Origin: an uncultured Sulfurovum sp.
GTDB lineage: Bacteria > Campylobacterota > Campylobacteria > Campylobacterales > Sulfurovaceae
NCBI GenBank assembly: GCA_902727855.1
Contig: CACVAS010000117.1
Coordinates: 242,931 to 306,930 of the forward strand
Direction of reading: 5' to 3'
DNA length: 64,000 nt
The notes beneath the pieces are model-generated. The model was not told the origin of the DNA. It was given only the letters and a program-made list of their open reading frames with translations, and searched no databases. Shown here piece by piece: positions 26,172-36,085 of the stretch. The translations under genes and the position numbers were made by a program. Position 1 is the stretch's first letter. Each line of letters begins with the position of its first letter.

Positions 26172-27359
26172 CTAAAAATCAATTTCTCTTTTTCTATTAT
26201 CTAAATAAATTTCTACACCTTTTGCAATACCTTCTGCAATAAGATTTTGATAGCCAGAAGTAAAGAGCCTTTTTCGCTCTTTTGGATTGGAAATATACCC
26301 TACTTCTACAAGTATAGATGGTCGGCTAGCACCTACTAAAACATAAAAAGGTGCATGTCGTACACCTCCATCTCTTACTCCACTATATTGACTACGTAAC
26401 TGTGAGATAATATTACTTTGTACATCTATAGCCAATTTGTTTGATTGTACAATTTTTGGTCCACTAAGCACAGAATCAATAATAACTTTTTTACTTAAGT
26501 TAGAGCCTGCACCTTTAAGTACAGAAGCATTTTCTCTAGCAGCAATACGTTGAGACTTTGCATCTCTTGTTTTTTGTAAAAAAAATGTCTCAACACCGTG
26601 CACCTTATGTCTATGCTTCTTTGCCACTGAGTTAGCATGAATAGAAATAAATGCTATAGCATTTTTTTTGTCTGCTATATGTGTACGTTCTGAAAGTTTT
26701 AAAAAACGATTTGTTTCTCTAGTTAGATATACACTGAAACCTCTATCTTTTAATTTTCTTTTTACTTTTTTAGAAATACTTAAAACCAAATCTTTCTCTT
26801 GCCTACCACCAGATACGGCTCCAGAATCATGTCCACCATGTCCTGCATCAATGACTATGAGTTCATCAGTAGAATGATGATATTTTACTGGAACAAGAGT
26901 AACATCTTTCACGCTCTTTTTTTTATTTTTTTTCTTAGCTATAACTTTATTATAACGTTTTGCAGGTAATGTTTTAGCCTTTTTAGGCAAAGGTATATGG
27001 TAGCTATTGTGCATTAACATAGGCTGATACGCCATACATGTATATTTTTTACTATTCTCTATAACAATACGCACAGTATTTCTTTTAAATTGTGAAACTC
27101 TAATATTTTTATCAAGTTTAGAAGCCATGTTATTTTTTAATACTCGTGTATTCTTAAAATCAAAAACATGTCTATGAGGATTTGAGAGTATAAAGTGTTT
27201 AATACTTTTTTGATTACACTTATTTTTAAACTTTAGACGTAACTCACCTTTCGTTACGTCAAGTTCTTGAAGTGTATTATTTAATGAAAATAATTGCGTA
27301 TAAATAAAGGTAAAGAGAAGAAAAACTTTCAAGAGATTCACACTATGCATTTTCTCCAT
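26172..27359 (-). CDS. N-acetylmuramoyl-L-alanine amidase with AMIN-like N-terminal domain (AmiC type)
   Basis: 395 residues. Signal peptide (1-25), then an AMIN-like domain (about 30-120, ending CMAYQPMLMHNSYHIPL), a Lys-rich linker, and a C-terminal Amidase_3 domain (about 165-395) with VIDAGHGGHDSGA, SIHANSVAKKH and SILVEVGYISN. It should be a septal peptidoglycan hydrolase targeted by AMIN. The start overlaps the previous gene by 17 bases; the ATG three codons in (MHSVNLL) is an alternative. It is followed by the shorter lipoprotein paralog. Confidence 0.94.
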   Translation of the reverse strand: MEKMHSVNLLKVFLLFTFIYTQLFSLNNTLQELDVTKGELRLKFKNKCNQKSIKHFILSNPHRHVFDFKNTRVLKNNMASKLDKNIRVSQFKRNTVRIVIENSKKYTCMAYQPMLMHNSYHIPLPKKAKTLPAKRYNKVIAKKKNKKKSVKDVTLVPVKYHHSTDELIVIDAGHGGHDSGAVSGGRQEKDLVLSISKKVKRKLKDRGFSVYLTRETNRFLKLSERTHIADKKNAIAFISIHANSVAKKHRHKVHGVETFFLQKTRDAKSQRIAARENASVLKGAGSNLSKKVIIDSVLSGPKIVQSNKLAIDVQSNIISQLRSQYSGVRDGGVRHAPFYVLVGASRPSILVEVGYISNPKERKRLFTSGYQNLIAEGIAKGVEIYLDNRKREIDF

Positions 27360-28446
27360 GCATTAATTTATGCATAAGTGATTTGACTGTCGTAATTTCT
27401 TGAAGTCTATAGCCATTTGCACCTGTAAAGAAAAGTCCACTCTCTGCTATACCATCATAGGCATCAGAAAGTCTATCTGCAATACAATATCCAACAATTT
27501 TTGCTTCTTCACCACGGTTACATGGTGCTACACAGTTAGAGATACATGCTACTTTTGGTGCTGTACCTTTTTCTATGTCAGCATGAAGTTGTGTTTTAAC
27601 ACCACGAGCAGGATAACCTACAGGTGATTTAAAGAGTTTTATATCCTCTTCTCCGGCTTCAATGATAATATCTTTCATCACTTGTGATGCATCACACTCC
27701 ACTGTACCAATAAATCGTGTTCCCATTTGTACACCATTTGCACCAATCTCCATCATTTTAACAATATCATCATGATCCCAAACACCACCAGCAGCTATAA
27801 TTGGCATTGAACCCCAATTTTTTGCTTCTTCTACCACTGGTCCAAGTATATTTTCAAGTTGATTCTCTTCTAAAAAACACTCATCATACTTAAACCCTTG
27901 ATGTCCACCAGAAAGAGGTCCTTCTACAATGACAGCATCGGGTAGTCTGTCATGCGTTTTTTTCCAACGTCTACATAAAATTCTCAATGCTTTTGCCGTT
28001 GAAACAATAGGTACTAGTGCAACATCTGGATAGTTTTTTGTAGCTTCGGGCATAGTAAGTGGAAGTCCAGCACCTGTAATGATAATATTTGCACCAGCCT
28101 TACATGCATCTTCTACAACACGATTGTATTCACTCTGTGCATAAAGTACATTGGCAGCCAATGGTGCATCACCACAAATCTTTCTAGCATTATCAAATAT
28201 TTTCTGTAAAGCTTTATACGAATAAAAATTAATTGCTTCTAGTGGTCTGTCTTCTCTACCGACAGTTTTATCTGCATAAGCTCTCTTTTTATATACACCT
28301 GTTCCTACCGCAGAAATGACGCCAAGTCCACCTTCTAAACTTACATTACCAGCAAGTTGATCCCAAGATATTCCAACGCCCATTCCCCCTTGAATAATAG
28401 GTTTCTCAATAGTATATTTACCAATTTTTAAAGATTTAAATTCCAC
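27343..28446 (-). CDS. Nitronate monooxygenase (NMO/FabK-like FMN enzyme)
   Basis: 367 residues, TIM-barrel flavoprotein family. Visible: IIQGGMGVGISWDQLAG near the N-terminus, IIITGAGLPLTMPE, VEGPLSGGHQGFKYDE, the FMN phosphate loop PIIAAGGVWDHDDIVKMMEIGANGVQMGTRFIGTVECDAS, and a C-terminal Cys-rich stretch CISNCVAPCNRG. That last stretch is not in the classical fungal enzyme but occurs in the bacterial group. The true substrate may be a nitronate or another compound. It shares one base with tyrS. Confidence 0.88.
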   Translation of the reverse strand: MEFKSLKIGKYTIEKPIIQGGMGVGISWDQLAGNVSLEGGLGVISAVGTGVYKKRAYADKTVGREDRPLEAINFYSYKALQKIFDNARKICGDAPLAANVLYAQSEYNRVVEDACKAGANIIITGAGLPLTMPEATKNYPDVALVPIVSTAKALRILCRRWKKTHDRLPDAVIVEGPLSGGHQGFKYDECFLEENQLENILGPVVEEAKNWGSMPIIAAGGVWDHDDIVKMMEIGANGVQMGTRFIGTVECDASQVMKDIIIEAGEEDIKLFKSPVGYPARGVKTQLHADIEKGTAPKVACISNCVAPCNRGEEAKIVGYCIADRLSDAYDGIAESGLFFTGANGYRLQEITTVKSLMHKLMHGENA

Positions 28447-29648
28447 TATATTACCTTTACTTTTGCAAATCTTTTTTTACCCACTTGCAAGACATACTCA
28501 CCACAAGAAAGATTTAATTTATCATCATTAATCTTATCTTGATTAATACTCACTGCATTTTGTTTAATATCTCTACGTGCTTGTGATGTTGATGGTTCAA
28601 GACCAGCATCTAAGAGTGCTTGACAAATCCAAATACCATCTGCCATCTCGTACTCAGGCATATCAGTAGGTACCTTTTTTGCCTTAAATACAGAATTAAA
28701 CTCTTCTTTGGCTAGTGTAGCTAACTCTTCATTATAAAACCTTGTGGTTATCTCTAATGCAAGGTTTTCTTTTGCAGATTTTGGATGAACGGTGCGAGAT
28801 GCTACATCATTCTTTAATTCCTCTATCTTTCCTAAAGATATATCACTAAGTAACTCATAATAACGCCACATAAGTTCATCAGATATAGAAAGAATTTTTC
28901 CATAAATATTTTTAGGCTCTTCTGTCACACCGATATAGTTATCTAGAGATTTAGACATCTTGTTTACACCATCCAATCCTTCTAATATTGGCATCATTAA
29001 AACAGCTTGTTGTTTTTTAACTTCATAGGCCTTTTGTAATTGTCTACCCATAAGTAAGTTAAACTTTTGATCTGTTCCACCAATTTCTATGTCAGATTCA
29101 AGGTGTACGGAGTCATAGCCTTGCAACAATGGATACATAAATTCACTCACAGCAATAGGTGTATTTGATGCATAACGTTTTGAAAAGTCATCACGTTCTA
29201 ACATTCTTGCAACGGTAAGGTTTGAAGCAAGTTGTAGCATACCTGCAGCCCCTAAGGCTTCTAGCCAATCATTATTGTAGACAATATCTGTTTTATTCTC
29301 ATCTAATATTTTAAATGCTTGCTGTGTATAACTGCTAATATTTTGAATAATATCTTCTTTTGTAAGTACTTTTCTAGTAGCACTCTTACCTGTTGGATCA
29401 CCAATCATTGCTGTAAAATCACCAATAAGAAACTGTACCCTTCCTCCAAACTTTTGAAAAGTTGCCAATTTTTGTAATAGTACTGTATGTCCGAGGTGCA
29501 AGTCTGGAGCAGTTGGGTCAAAGCCAGCTTTTACTGTATAGGTCGTGCCATCATCATAATATTTTCTAACAAGCTTTTCTATACGCTCCATATCTATAAT
29601 TTCTGCTGTACCTCTAGCTATCTCTTCTAATGCTTGTTTAACTGACAT
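28446..29648 (-). CDS. tyrS: Tyrosyl-tRNA synthetase
   Basis: 400 residues, TyrRS of the longer (TyrZ-like) bacterial class. The class I signatures are HLGHTVLLQ (HIGH) and KMSKS (NKMSKSLDN). FDPTAPDLHLGH, the tyrosine-binding YPLLQGYDSV and the C-terminal S4-type RNA-binding domain (about 340-400: TSQARRDIKQNAVSIN) are all present. It charges tRNA(Tyr) in the cytoplasm. It lies 11 bases after spoT. Confidence 0.97.
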   Translation of the reverse strand: MSVKQALEEIARGTAEIIDMERIEKLVRKYYDDGTTYTVKAGFDPTAPDLHLGHTVLLQKLATFQKFGGRVQFLIGDFTAMIGDPTGKSATRKVLTKEDIIQNISSYTQQAFKILDENKTDIVYNNDWLEALGAAGMLQLASNLTVARMLERDDFSKRYASNTPIAVSEFMYPLLQGYDSVHLESDIEIGGTDQKFNLLMGRQLQKAYEVKKQQAVLMMPILEGLDGVNKMSKSLDNYIGVTEEPKNIYGKILSISDELMWRYYELLSDISLGKIEELKNDVASRTVHPKSAKENLALEITTRFYNEELATLAKEEFNSVFKAKKVPTDMPEYEMADGIWICQALLDAGLEPSTSQARRDIKQNAVSINQDKINDDKLNLSCGEYVLQVGKKRFAKVKVI

Positions 29649-29659
29649 CTTTTTCCTTA

Positions 29660-31813
29660 CTATTTGTTATATGCATCATTTAAACTAATTATTTCTATAA
29701 GTTTAAATGAATGTGAAATTTTATCTGCAATAATTTGCTTTTTGGGCTCAGAACTCTCAACTTCTATTTGACAGTACTCTGCTTGTTCAGAGTTTTTAAT
29801 ACCTAATTCAATACTCTCAATATTGAGATTTAACTGTGATAGTTTTGTTAATAAGTCTGCTAAAATGCCTTTTCTATTTTGTAAACTAATAGTAAGTCTA
29901 TATTTAGAAAGTTTTGATGTACTCCAACTTACATGAAGCATCTTATGTCCTTGAACAATCTCACTGTATGCTTTTTTACATAATTTATGATGAATAATAG
30001 CCTTACCACCCTTATATAATGCAACAATTTTATCTCCAACTTTTGGATGACAACAATAATCAAATTCTACACCGTCTAAAGGTTTGTTGGTATAAAAATT
30101 AAAATGATCTAAAACTTTAATTTGAGGCTTTTTATAGCCTTTTTTCAGTAGTTCCCAAAAACGTACCTCTTTAGTACCTAAATAGTCCGCAACTTGGTGA
30201 ATAATCTCTTTATAGTAATCAAGCTGTAAAGGAAGTTTATTCATACTATCATCATGGTCTATCTCTTTTATTAGCATCATTATATCTTGACGTTTTTGTG
30301 AAAAAAGTGTTGCTAAAATATTGTACCCACTCAGCATGTCCGTCTCTTTAATACGCGCTCTACATGCAGAACGTATACCCTCTTGAGCTTTTGATGTTTT
30401 AACTGCATCTTCCCAAGAACAATAGAGATGATTCTCTCTATCTTTGATTACTTTTACTATATCACCATTTTTTAAGATGGTAAGGAGAGAAGATTTTTCT
30501 TTATTTACTAATGCCTCTTTTGCTTTTGCTCCAACTTCAGAATGTATAGCATACGCAAAATCTAATACTACGGAGCCTTTGGGTAAAGTGTAGTTATCTC
30601 CTTTAGGTGAAAAGACTGTAATATCTTCAGAGAAAAGGTCAGATTTTGCTAATTCATAAAACTCTTCTATAGATTCATGTTGATAATGTAAACTTTCTAA
30701 CCACTCTAGGTTTATACCTGTATCGCCACTCTTATATTTCCAGTGTGATGCAATACCATATTCAGCCAAATGATGCATTTGATGTGTACGTATTTGTGCC
30801 TCAACAATGCCCTCCTCTGAAAATAATGTGGTGTGAATTGTCTTATAACCGTTTTCTTTAGGCACTGCGATATAATCTTTAAACCTAGAAATCAGAGGTG
30901 TATATTTTAAGTGCATAAGTCCCAAAACATTGTAACACTCTATAGGATCTGTCACAATAATACGTATTGCTAAAAGATCTAGAATCTCTTCTATACTAAC
31001 ACCTTTTCGTTGCATCTTCATATAAATAGAATAATAATGCTTGACACGACCAAAAACTTCAAAGTTTTCTGTATCAAATCCATCTTTTATCATTAATTTT
31101 TTTACATTTTGTATAAAACCATTGAGTTTAAATTTGAGATTGACTGCATTTTTTTGAATGTACTCATCAATCAACTTATATTCATGGGGATAAATATAAC
31201 GAAAACTTAAATCTTCTAAGTTATTTTTTAATTTTGAAATACCTAGACGATGAGCAATTGGTGCATATACGACTAGTGTCTCTTCTGCAATGCGTTTTTG
31301 CTTTTCATCGTTCAATGCCTCCAATGTAAGCATATTATGTACTCTGTCACAAAGTTTTATAACAAGAACACGTACATCTTTTATAGAAGCTATAAGCATT
31401 TTTCTAAAGGTTAATGCAGAGTTTATAAGACGTTCGTTTGATCCTGACGGGGCTAACTCTTCGTCACGAATTTCAACAATTTTGGTAAGACCTTCGACTA
31501 AATGTGCGACATCATCACCAAATGTCTCTTGCATCTCTTCTATAGTATAAGAGGTATCTTCTACAACATCATGTAGAAGTGCAGCTTGTACCATCGTTTC
31601 ATCATTAGAGATTTTAGCAGTAATAGCAGCTACAAGTATAGGATGTACGATATAAGGTTCACCACTTTTTCGTATTTGATGCTTATGTGCATCAATAGAA
31701 AGTTCTAATGCCTTAAGTGTTGTAGCATTTGGCGTAGGGAAAACTTCCCAAAGAAACGCTATAGCTTCCTCTGTATCATTTATACGTTTGGCTTTATCTA
31801 GCAAAGCATCCAA
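29660..31813 (-). CDS. spoT: Bifunctional (p)ppGpp synthetase/hydrolase (RelA/SpoT)
   Basis: 717 residues. The N-terminal HD hydrolase domain is intact (ALLHDVVEDTSYT and VLVIKLCDRVHNMLTLEAL), as is the synthetase domain (LLAIRIIVTDPIECYNVLG, YIAVPKENGYKTIHTTLF). TGS (VFSPKGDNYTLPKGSVVLDFAYAIHSEVG), a zinc-finger/helical region and a C-terminal ACT domain follow. Campylobacterota usually have this single enzyme for both making and degrading (p)ppGpp in the stringent response. It is 7 bases after rpoZ. Confidence 0.96.
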   Translation of the reverse strand: MDALLDKAKRINDTEEAIAFLWEVFPTPNATTLKALELSIDAHKHQIRKSGEPYIVHPILVAAITAKISNDETMVQAALLHDVVEDTSYTIEEMQETFGDDVAHLVEGLTKIVEIRDEELAPSGSNERLINSALTFRKMLIASIKDVRVLVIKLCDRVHNMLTLEALNDEKQKRIAEETLVVYAPIAHRLGISKLKNNLEDLSFRYIYPHEYKLIDEYIQKNAVNLKFKLNGFIQNVKKLMIKDGFDTENFEVFGRVKHYYSIYMKMQRKGVSIEEILDLLAIRIIVTDPIECYNVLGLMHLKYTPLISRFKDYIAVPKENGYKTIHTTLFSEEGIVEAQIRTHQMHHLAEYGIASHWKYKSGDTGINLEWLESLHYQHESIEEFYELAKSDLFSEDITVFSPKGDNYTLPKGSVVLDFAYAIHSEVGAKAKEALVNKEKSSLLTILKNGDIVKVIKDRENHLYCSWEDAVKTSKAQEGIRSACRARIKETDMLSGYNILATLFSQKRQDIMMLIKEIDHDDSMNKLPLQLDYYKEIIHQVADYLGTKEVRFWELLKKGYKKPQIKVLDHFNFYTNKPLDGVEFDYCCHPKVGDKIVALYKGGKAIIHHKLCKKAYSEIVQGHKMLHVSWSTSKLSKYRLTISLQNRKGILADLLTKLSQLNLNIESIELGIKNSEQAEYCQIEVESSEPKKQIIADKISHSFKLIEIISLNDAYNK

Positions 31814-31820
31814 GAAGAAT

Positions 31821-32027
31821 TTACCCTTCTAAACTTACAATAATTTTACCCTCAGCAATCTCTTGCAATGCAATATCAGTATGTTTCATACCTGATGTAT
31901 CAAAATCTAGTACTGGCTTTGCTCCATTACCAATGGCTTCAGCACGTTTACCTACTGAGTTGGCTAAAAGGTATTTATCATAATCTAATTGTTCTAGTGC
32001 TTTTGCAGTTAACTCTTCTGTTCTCAT
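31821..32027 (-). CDS. rpoZ: RNA polymerase omega subunit
   Basis: 68 residues. MRTEELTAKALEQLDYDKYLLANSVGKRAEAIGNGAKP and the C-terminal IALQEIAEGKI fit the omega fold, which wraps the beta' C-terminus and aids polymerase assembly and (p)ppGpp sensing. It is placed between pyrH and spoT, 18 bases after pyrH; the coupling of rpoZ and spoT is common across bacteria. Confidence 0.92.
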   Translation of the reverse strand: MRTEELTAKALEQLDYDKYLLANSVGKRAEAIGNGAKPVLDFDTSGMKHTDIALQEIAEGKIIVSLEG

Positions 32028-32045
32028 TTTATATCCTTCAATATA

Positions 32046-32762
<717 letters not shown>

Positions 32763-32779
32763 TTATATATAATTTCGCG

Positions 32780-32785
32780 AGTATA
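32780..32785 (-). promoter_or_regulatory. Probable extended -10 promoter for pyrH
   Basis: On the minus strand GGGTATACT lies about 30 bases before the GTG start of pyrH, giving a TATACT -10 with a GG-rich extension. A T-rich stretch lies upstream. No -35 is evident. Confidence 0.5.
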
Positions 32786-32927
32786 CCCAAAACTTTGTTA
32801 GTAACAAATTAATATAAAGTCTAGTTTATATCTGCATAGATAAAGTATATTTTTCAATGATTTTCCGAAAAATTAAAAAGGGATTGAAGATGTAGTTGTA
32901 AATGTGAGGATAATATGTTTTGCAAGC

Positions 32928-32951
32928 AATTGATGGGAAAACCCATCAATT
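32928..32951. terminator. Perfect 10-bp hairpin, possible bidirectional terminator
   Basis: AATTGATGGG and CCCATCAATT flank an AAAA loop. It lies 15 bases after the stop of the minus-strand cytochrome-like gene at 32966. There is no clean T-run on either side, so it may be a weak terminator or an mRNA 3'-end stabiliser. The rest of the gap 32786-32927 shows no gene. Confidence 0.5.
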
Positions 32952-32965
32952 TAGTTAAGAATGGC

Positions 32966-33289
32966 TTAACACGCTGGCTCGTTACCAGAATCTTTTCCAT
33001 ACTCATAACCAAACATATAGAGGCTAGTGTCCCATTTTGCTTTCCACTCCTGAAGGTTTGGGCAAAGTTTTTTTACTTCTTCTTCCATTTTTCCAGCTTT
33101 ATGAATAGCTTCCCACTCTGCTTGCTTAAAGCTTGCTGCAAATTTTACACCAGAAAATCCACATGCACCTTTAAGCTTTTTAGTAAATATTTTTTGACCT
33201 TTATTGATGCTGTCTGCAGCTGTTGCAGTCGTTGTTAATGTTGCTAATCCAAGTAGTGTAGCCATTGTAATTGTTGCTATTTTATTCAT
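32966..33289 (-). CDS. Exported cytochrome c-like protein lacking a heme-binding motif
   Basis: 107 residues with a signal peptide ending ATAA (about residue 24). The mature part starts like a cytochrome c (INKGQKIFTKKLKGACGFSG) but has no CXXCH. It has three Cys (in GACGF, KLCPN and EPAC). Similar short proteins in Campylobacterota are often labelled cytochrome C. With no heme site a redox-heme role is unlikely; disulfides or another ligand are possible. It is monocistronic, with a hairpin after the stop. Confidence 0.75.
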   Translation of the reverse strand: MNKIATITMATLLGLATLTTTATAADSINKGQKIFTKKLKGACGFSGVKFAASFKQAEWEAIHKAGKMEEEVKKLCPNLQEWKAKWDTSLYMFGYEYGKDSGNEPAC

Positions 33290-33427
33290 ATTATTTCCTT
33301 TTATGTTTTGTAATTCTAGTATATCAAATGTTTATTTTAATACTCTTAAATAATATCAACAAAATAAAAATATTTTATATAAAGTAACAAACTTTATAAT
33401 TTAAATTAATAAATATGTTTCATGAGT

Positions 33428-33463
33428 AAAAAAAATGGACATAAGGACAAATGCCTTATATCC
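33428..33463 (-). terminator. Rho-independent terminator after the cytochrome c553 gene
   Basis: On the minus strand GGATATAAGG pairs with CCTTATGTCC (one G-U type mismatch) over a 7-base loop, followed by ATTTTTTTT. It lies 14 bases after the stop of the gene at 33477, a classical intrinsic terminator. Confidence 0.87.
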
Positions 33464-33476
33464 AATTAAACTAAGA

Positions 33477-33773
33477 TTATTTCATTGCAGCAATGTGATC
33501 TGCAACAGCTTTGATTGTAGCATCATCCATAGCTGCTACTTGACCTTTCATAAGCGCACCCATACCATGAAGGTTAAGCGTACCTGCTTTATAACCGTTA
33601 AGCTGTTCAACAGTTTTCGCAGCATCTTGACCCGTGATAATTGCAGATTTACCTAAAGCAGCTTTTTCTCCGTTTGCACCGTGACAACCAACACATTTAG
33701 CGTAAGCAGCAGCTCCATCAGCCATAAGTAGTGTAGATCCAGCAAGTAACATTGTGATTGCAAATTTTTTCAT
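33477..33773 (-). CDS. Class I c-type cytochrome (cytochrome c553-like)
   Basis: 98 residues: signal peptide (1-19, ending LMA), then a ~79-residue monoheme cytochrome c. CVGCH is the heme site with the usual following GANGEK; the distal Met ligand is probably in HGMGALMKGQVA. A small periplasmic electron carrier of the c553 type in this phylum usually passes electrons from the bc1 complex to oxidases or peroxidases. It is transcribed alone and ends at a strong terminator. Confidence 0.93.
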   Translation of the reverse strand: MKKFAITMLLAGSTLLMADGAAAYAKCVGCHGANGEKAALGKSAIITGQDAAKTVEQLNGYKAGTLNLHGMGALMKGQVAAMDDATIKAVADHIAAMK

Positions 33774-33856
33774 TCTATTTCCTTTTTAATAATTATAATA
33801 CATTGGTCATTATAACCAAACCGCTCATCTTAATTTAAAGATACAAAGATGATAAC

Positions 33857-33892
33857 ATGGAATTGTGAAAAGATTGTGAATAAAAATTCCAT
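33857..33892. promoter_or_regulatory. Direct and inverted repeats upstream of the c553 gene, possible regulator site
   Basis: ATTGTGAA occurs twice (33862-33869 and 33873-33880), 11 bases apart, the one-turn spacing typical of OmpR-family regulator sites. An 8-base inverted repeat (ATGGAATT/AATTCCAT, 33857-33864 and 33885-33892) frames it. It lies about 85-120 bases before the start of the c553 gene and just after the two-component operon, whose regulator is a candidate binder. Binding is inferred. Confidence 0.4.
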
Positions 33893-33949
33893 TTAAAGCT
33901 ATTTATTGAGTTAAATGCTTCAAGAAGTGACACATTGAACTGAATAGAC

Positions 33950-34279
33950 TTATTTTAATTTTCCAAATACTTTATATCGATCCCAATAACTATCTATAGC
34001 TTGATTTAATTCTTCTTCATTTAGGGTCGTTTTCTCTTTGATACCGTATATTTTTTTAAATAATTTAGACATTACAGATATATCTTTAGAAGGGTATTTT
34101 AAATAGTGTTTAATACCTGCTTTTATGTTTTCTTCTCCGCTATATACAAGTAAATATTTTTTAAATGTCTCTTGCAGTGATAATGACAATGTATTATGAC
34201 ATTTGACACAATTGTTTTCATACACATCTCCAAAAGAAAGTATTGTCGTTAAAACAAAAATCAATAATATTTTTACCAT
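33950..34279 (-). CDS. Small periplasmic monoheme cytochrome-like protein
   Basis: 109 residues with a signal peptide (about 1-17, LSFGDVY). One heme site, CVKCH at residues 24-28, in ENNCVKCHNTL. The rest is helical and unlike c553; Met in ISVMSKL could be the second ligand. The start overlaps the kinase stop by 7 bases, so it is the last gene of the thioredoxin-regulator-kinase operon. It may be the redox sensor input or an output of this system. Confidence 0.75.
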   Translation of the reverse strand: MVKILLIFVLTTILSFGDVYENNCVKCHNTLSLSLQETFKKYLLVYSGEENIKAGIKHYLKYPSKDISVMSKLFKKIYGIKEKTTLNEEELNQAIDSYWDRYKVFGKLK

Positions 34280-35424
34280 TGTAACACCATCGTCGTACCT
34301 TCATTATATTTTGATTCTACATCAATTGAGATGTTATATTCATCAATTATTTTTTTCACAATGTTTAAACCAATACCAAAGCCACCTTCACTATTATTAA
34401 ACCTTTTATATCTGTCAAATATGAGTGTTATTTTATCTTGATCAATACCTACACCTGTATCCCAAACAGTTAATTCGTTTTGTTTTAAGACTATACCTAT
34501 TGTCCCAGCTCTTTTATTGTACTTAATTGCATTTGATATAAGATTATCTATCACTTTTGTAAACTTTCGTTTATCCATCAATATATTTGATTCATTTAAA
34601 TCTAAATCAAATATTAACTTTTTTGATTTTGCTAAAATATCAAAATACTCTACTCTCTGTTCAATGAATTCTTTTACATCAATGTGTTCATCATAATTCA
34701 ATTTTTCCTGTTCCAGTGTTAAATAGGTTAAGTCACTGTAAAGGGATGAAACTGTTTTTGCCGCAACATTGATACGATTTAATTTTTTTATATTTTTCTC
34801 TTCCATCACTTTTGTATCCATCATCTCAATATTTGCAAGTATCGCTGAAAGTGGTGTATTGAGTTCATGAGTAGTGTCTTTAATAAATCTATCTAAGAGA
34901 TTAATGGAGTCTTTCATAGGTTTTAAAAAGAGTTTTGCAAGATAAAGACCTATTATAAAAAATAATAGAAAAAACGCTAAACCATAGACCATGATATTTT
35001 TCCAAATAACTCCTTTCCATGCTCCATCATCTTTAACCTCAATGATAATGAACCTTGTACCTAAATAATACTCATCTAATGTTTTAACAAAGTGAATATG
35101 ATTATCTAAGATATATATCTCTTTATTAAAAGAGATATCAGTATCTTCAAGTTGTGAGAATATTTTCTTATTTTCTATATCATAGATTGCCGATTTAAAT
35201 TTATTATCACGAGGATAGAAGGTTCTGTCATCAAAAAATTCATGTAATGACTTTAACTTTTTTGCATGCTTATAGGCATACTCTGAAAGTGTATCTCTTT
35301 GATTTGAAAGCATAAGTTTTTCTTGCGTCTGATAATAGTAAGATGCCATGGTTGCCAATATTGTTAATACCATAATGATGTAAAGTGTTAAAAACCTAAG
35401 AAATGATTTTCTCTCACTTGTCAA
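34273..35424 (-). CDS. Two-component sensor histidine kinase
   Basis: About 383 residues from a TTG at 35424 (LTSERKSFLRFLTLYII, the usual opening of this Campylobacterota kinase group); an ATG at 35460 would extend it by 12. Two membrane helices (about 10-30 and 150-170) frame a ~120-residue periplasmic sensor region. Then comes a HisKA domain with H-box DTTHELNTPLSA and a HATPase domain with N-box DNLISNAIKYN and G-boxes DTGVGID and GFGIGLNIVKKI. The start overlaps the regulator's stop by about 11 bases. The signal is unknown. Confidence 0.92.
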   Translation of the reverse strand: MTSERKSFLRFLTLYIIMVLTILATMASYYYQTQEKLMLSNQRDTLSEYAYKHAKKLKSLHEFFDDRTFYPRDNKFKSAIYDIENKKIFSQLEDTDISFNKEIYILDNHIHFVKTLDEYYLGTRFIIIEVKDDGAWKGVIWKNIMVYGLAFFLLFFIIGLYLAKLFLKPMKDSINLLDRFIKDTTHELNTPLSAILANIEMMDTKVMEEKNIKKLNRINVAAKTVSSLYSDLTYLTLEQEKLNYDEHIDVKEFIEQRVEYFDILAKSKKLIFDLDLNESNILMDKRKFTKVIDNLISNAIKYNKRAGTIGIVLKQNELTVWDTGVGIDQDKITLIFDRYKRFNNSEGGFGIGLNIVKKIIDEYNISIDVESKYNEGTTMVLQW

Positions 35425-36085
35425 CCATAAATTTGTAGCCTTGTTTTTTGATACTAACAATTCTATCCTTACCTATAATCTTACGAATATTTTTAATATA
35501 TGTTCTTAAAGCTGTGTCACTTGGTTCTTCACCAAAATCCCAAAGATGTTGATAAATTCTTTCATGAGAAAGTACCTCTCCTTCCGTTTTCATAAATAAT
35601 TTAAGAAGTTTAGATTCTTTATTGCCTAAAGGTACTATTTTATCATCAATCACTAATTCATTGTTTTTTACATCATACAACACTCTATTAGATATATTGA
35701 TTAACTCTTTAGTATCATGAAAAAAACCTCTACGTATCAGTGTTTCAACACGTATTTGAAGCTCTTTTAACGCAAAAGGTTTACGTATATAATCATCACA
35801 TCCACTATCATAACCTTGTTCTAAGTCATTCACTGAATCCAATGATGTGATAAATATAGCTGGGGCTAAAACTTCCTCTTCTCTGGCTTCTTTTAAAAGT
35901 GCGAAACCATTAATACCTGGAGTATTAACATCTAACAAAAGTAAATCATACTTACTTTCATAAAGCTTTTCTTGTGCCTCATACCCATCAAAAACAGAAA
36001 CAACATCATGTCCTTCATCTTCTAAAAACTCTGTGACTGTCTCATTGAGGTTTGCATCATCTTCTAGAAGTAAAATTTTACCCAT
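35414..36085 (-). CDS. OmpR-family response regulator
   Basis: 223 residues. Receiver domain (1-118) with acidic pair E8/D9/D10, phospho-acceptor D52 (LLLLDVNTPG) and Lys in IRKPF. Winged-helix DNA-binding domain (about 130-220) ending in the hairpin ISIKKQGYKFMV, typical of OmpR/PhoB. It directly follows the thioredoxin gene with no gap and overlaps its kinase. The ATTGTGAA repeats at 33857-33892 could be one target. Confidence 0.94.
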   Translation of the reverse strand: MGKILLLEDDANLNETVTEFLEDEGHDVVSVFDGYEAQEKLYESKYDLLLLDVNTPGINGFALLKEAREEEVLAPAIFITSLDSVNDLEQGYDSGCDDYIRKPFALKELQIRVETLIRRGFFHDTKELINISNRVLYDVKNNELVIDDKIVPLGNKESKLLKLFMKTEGEVLSHERIYQHLWDFGEEPSDTALRTYIKNIRKIIGKDRIVSIKKQGYKFMVDK

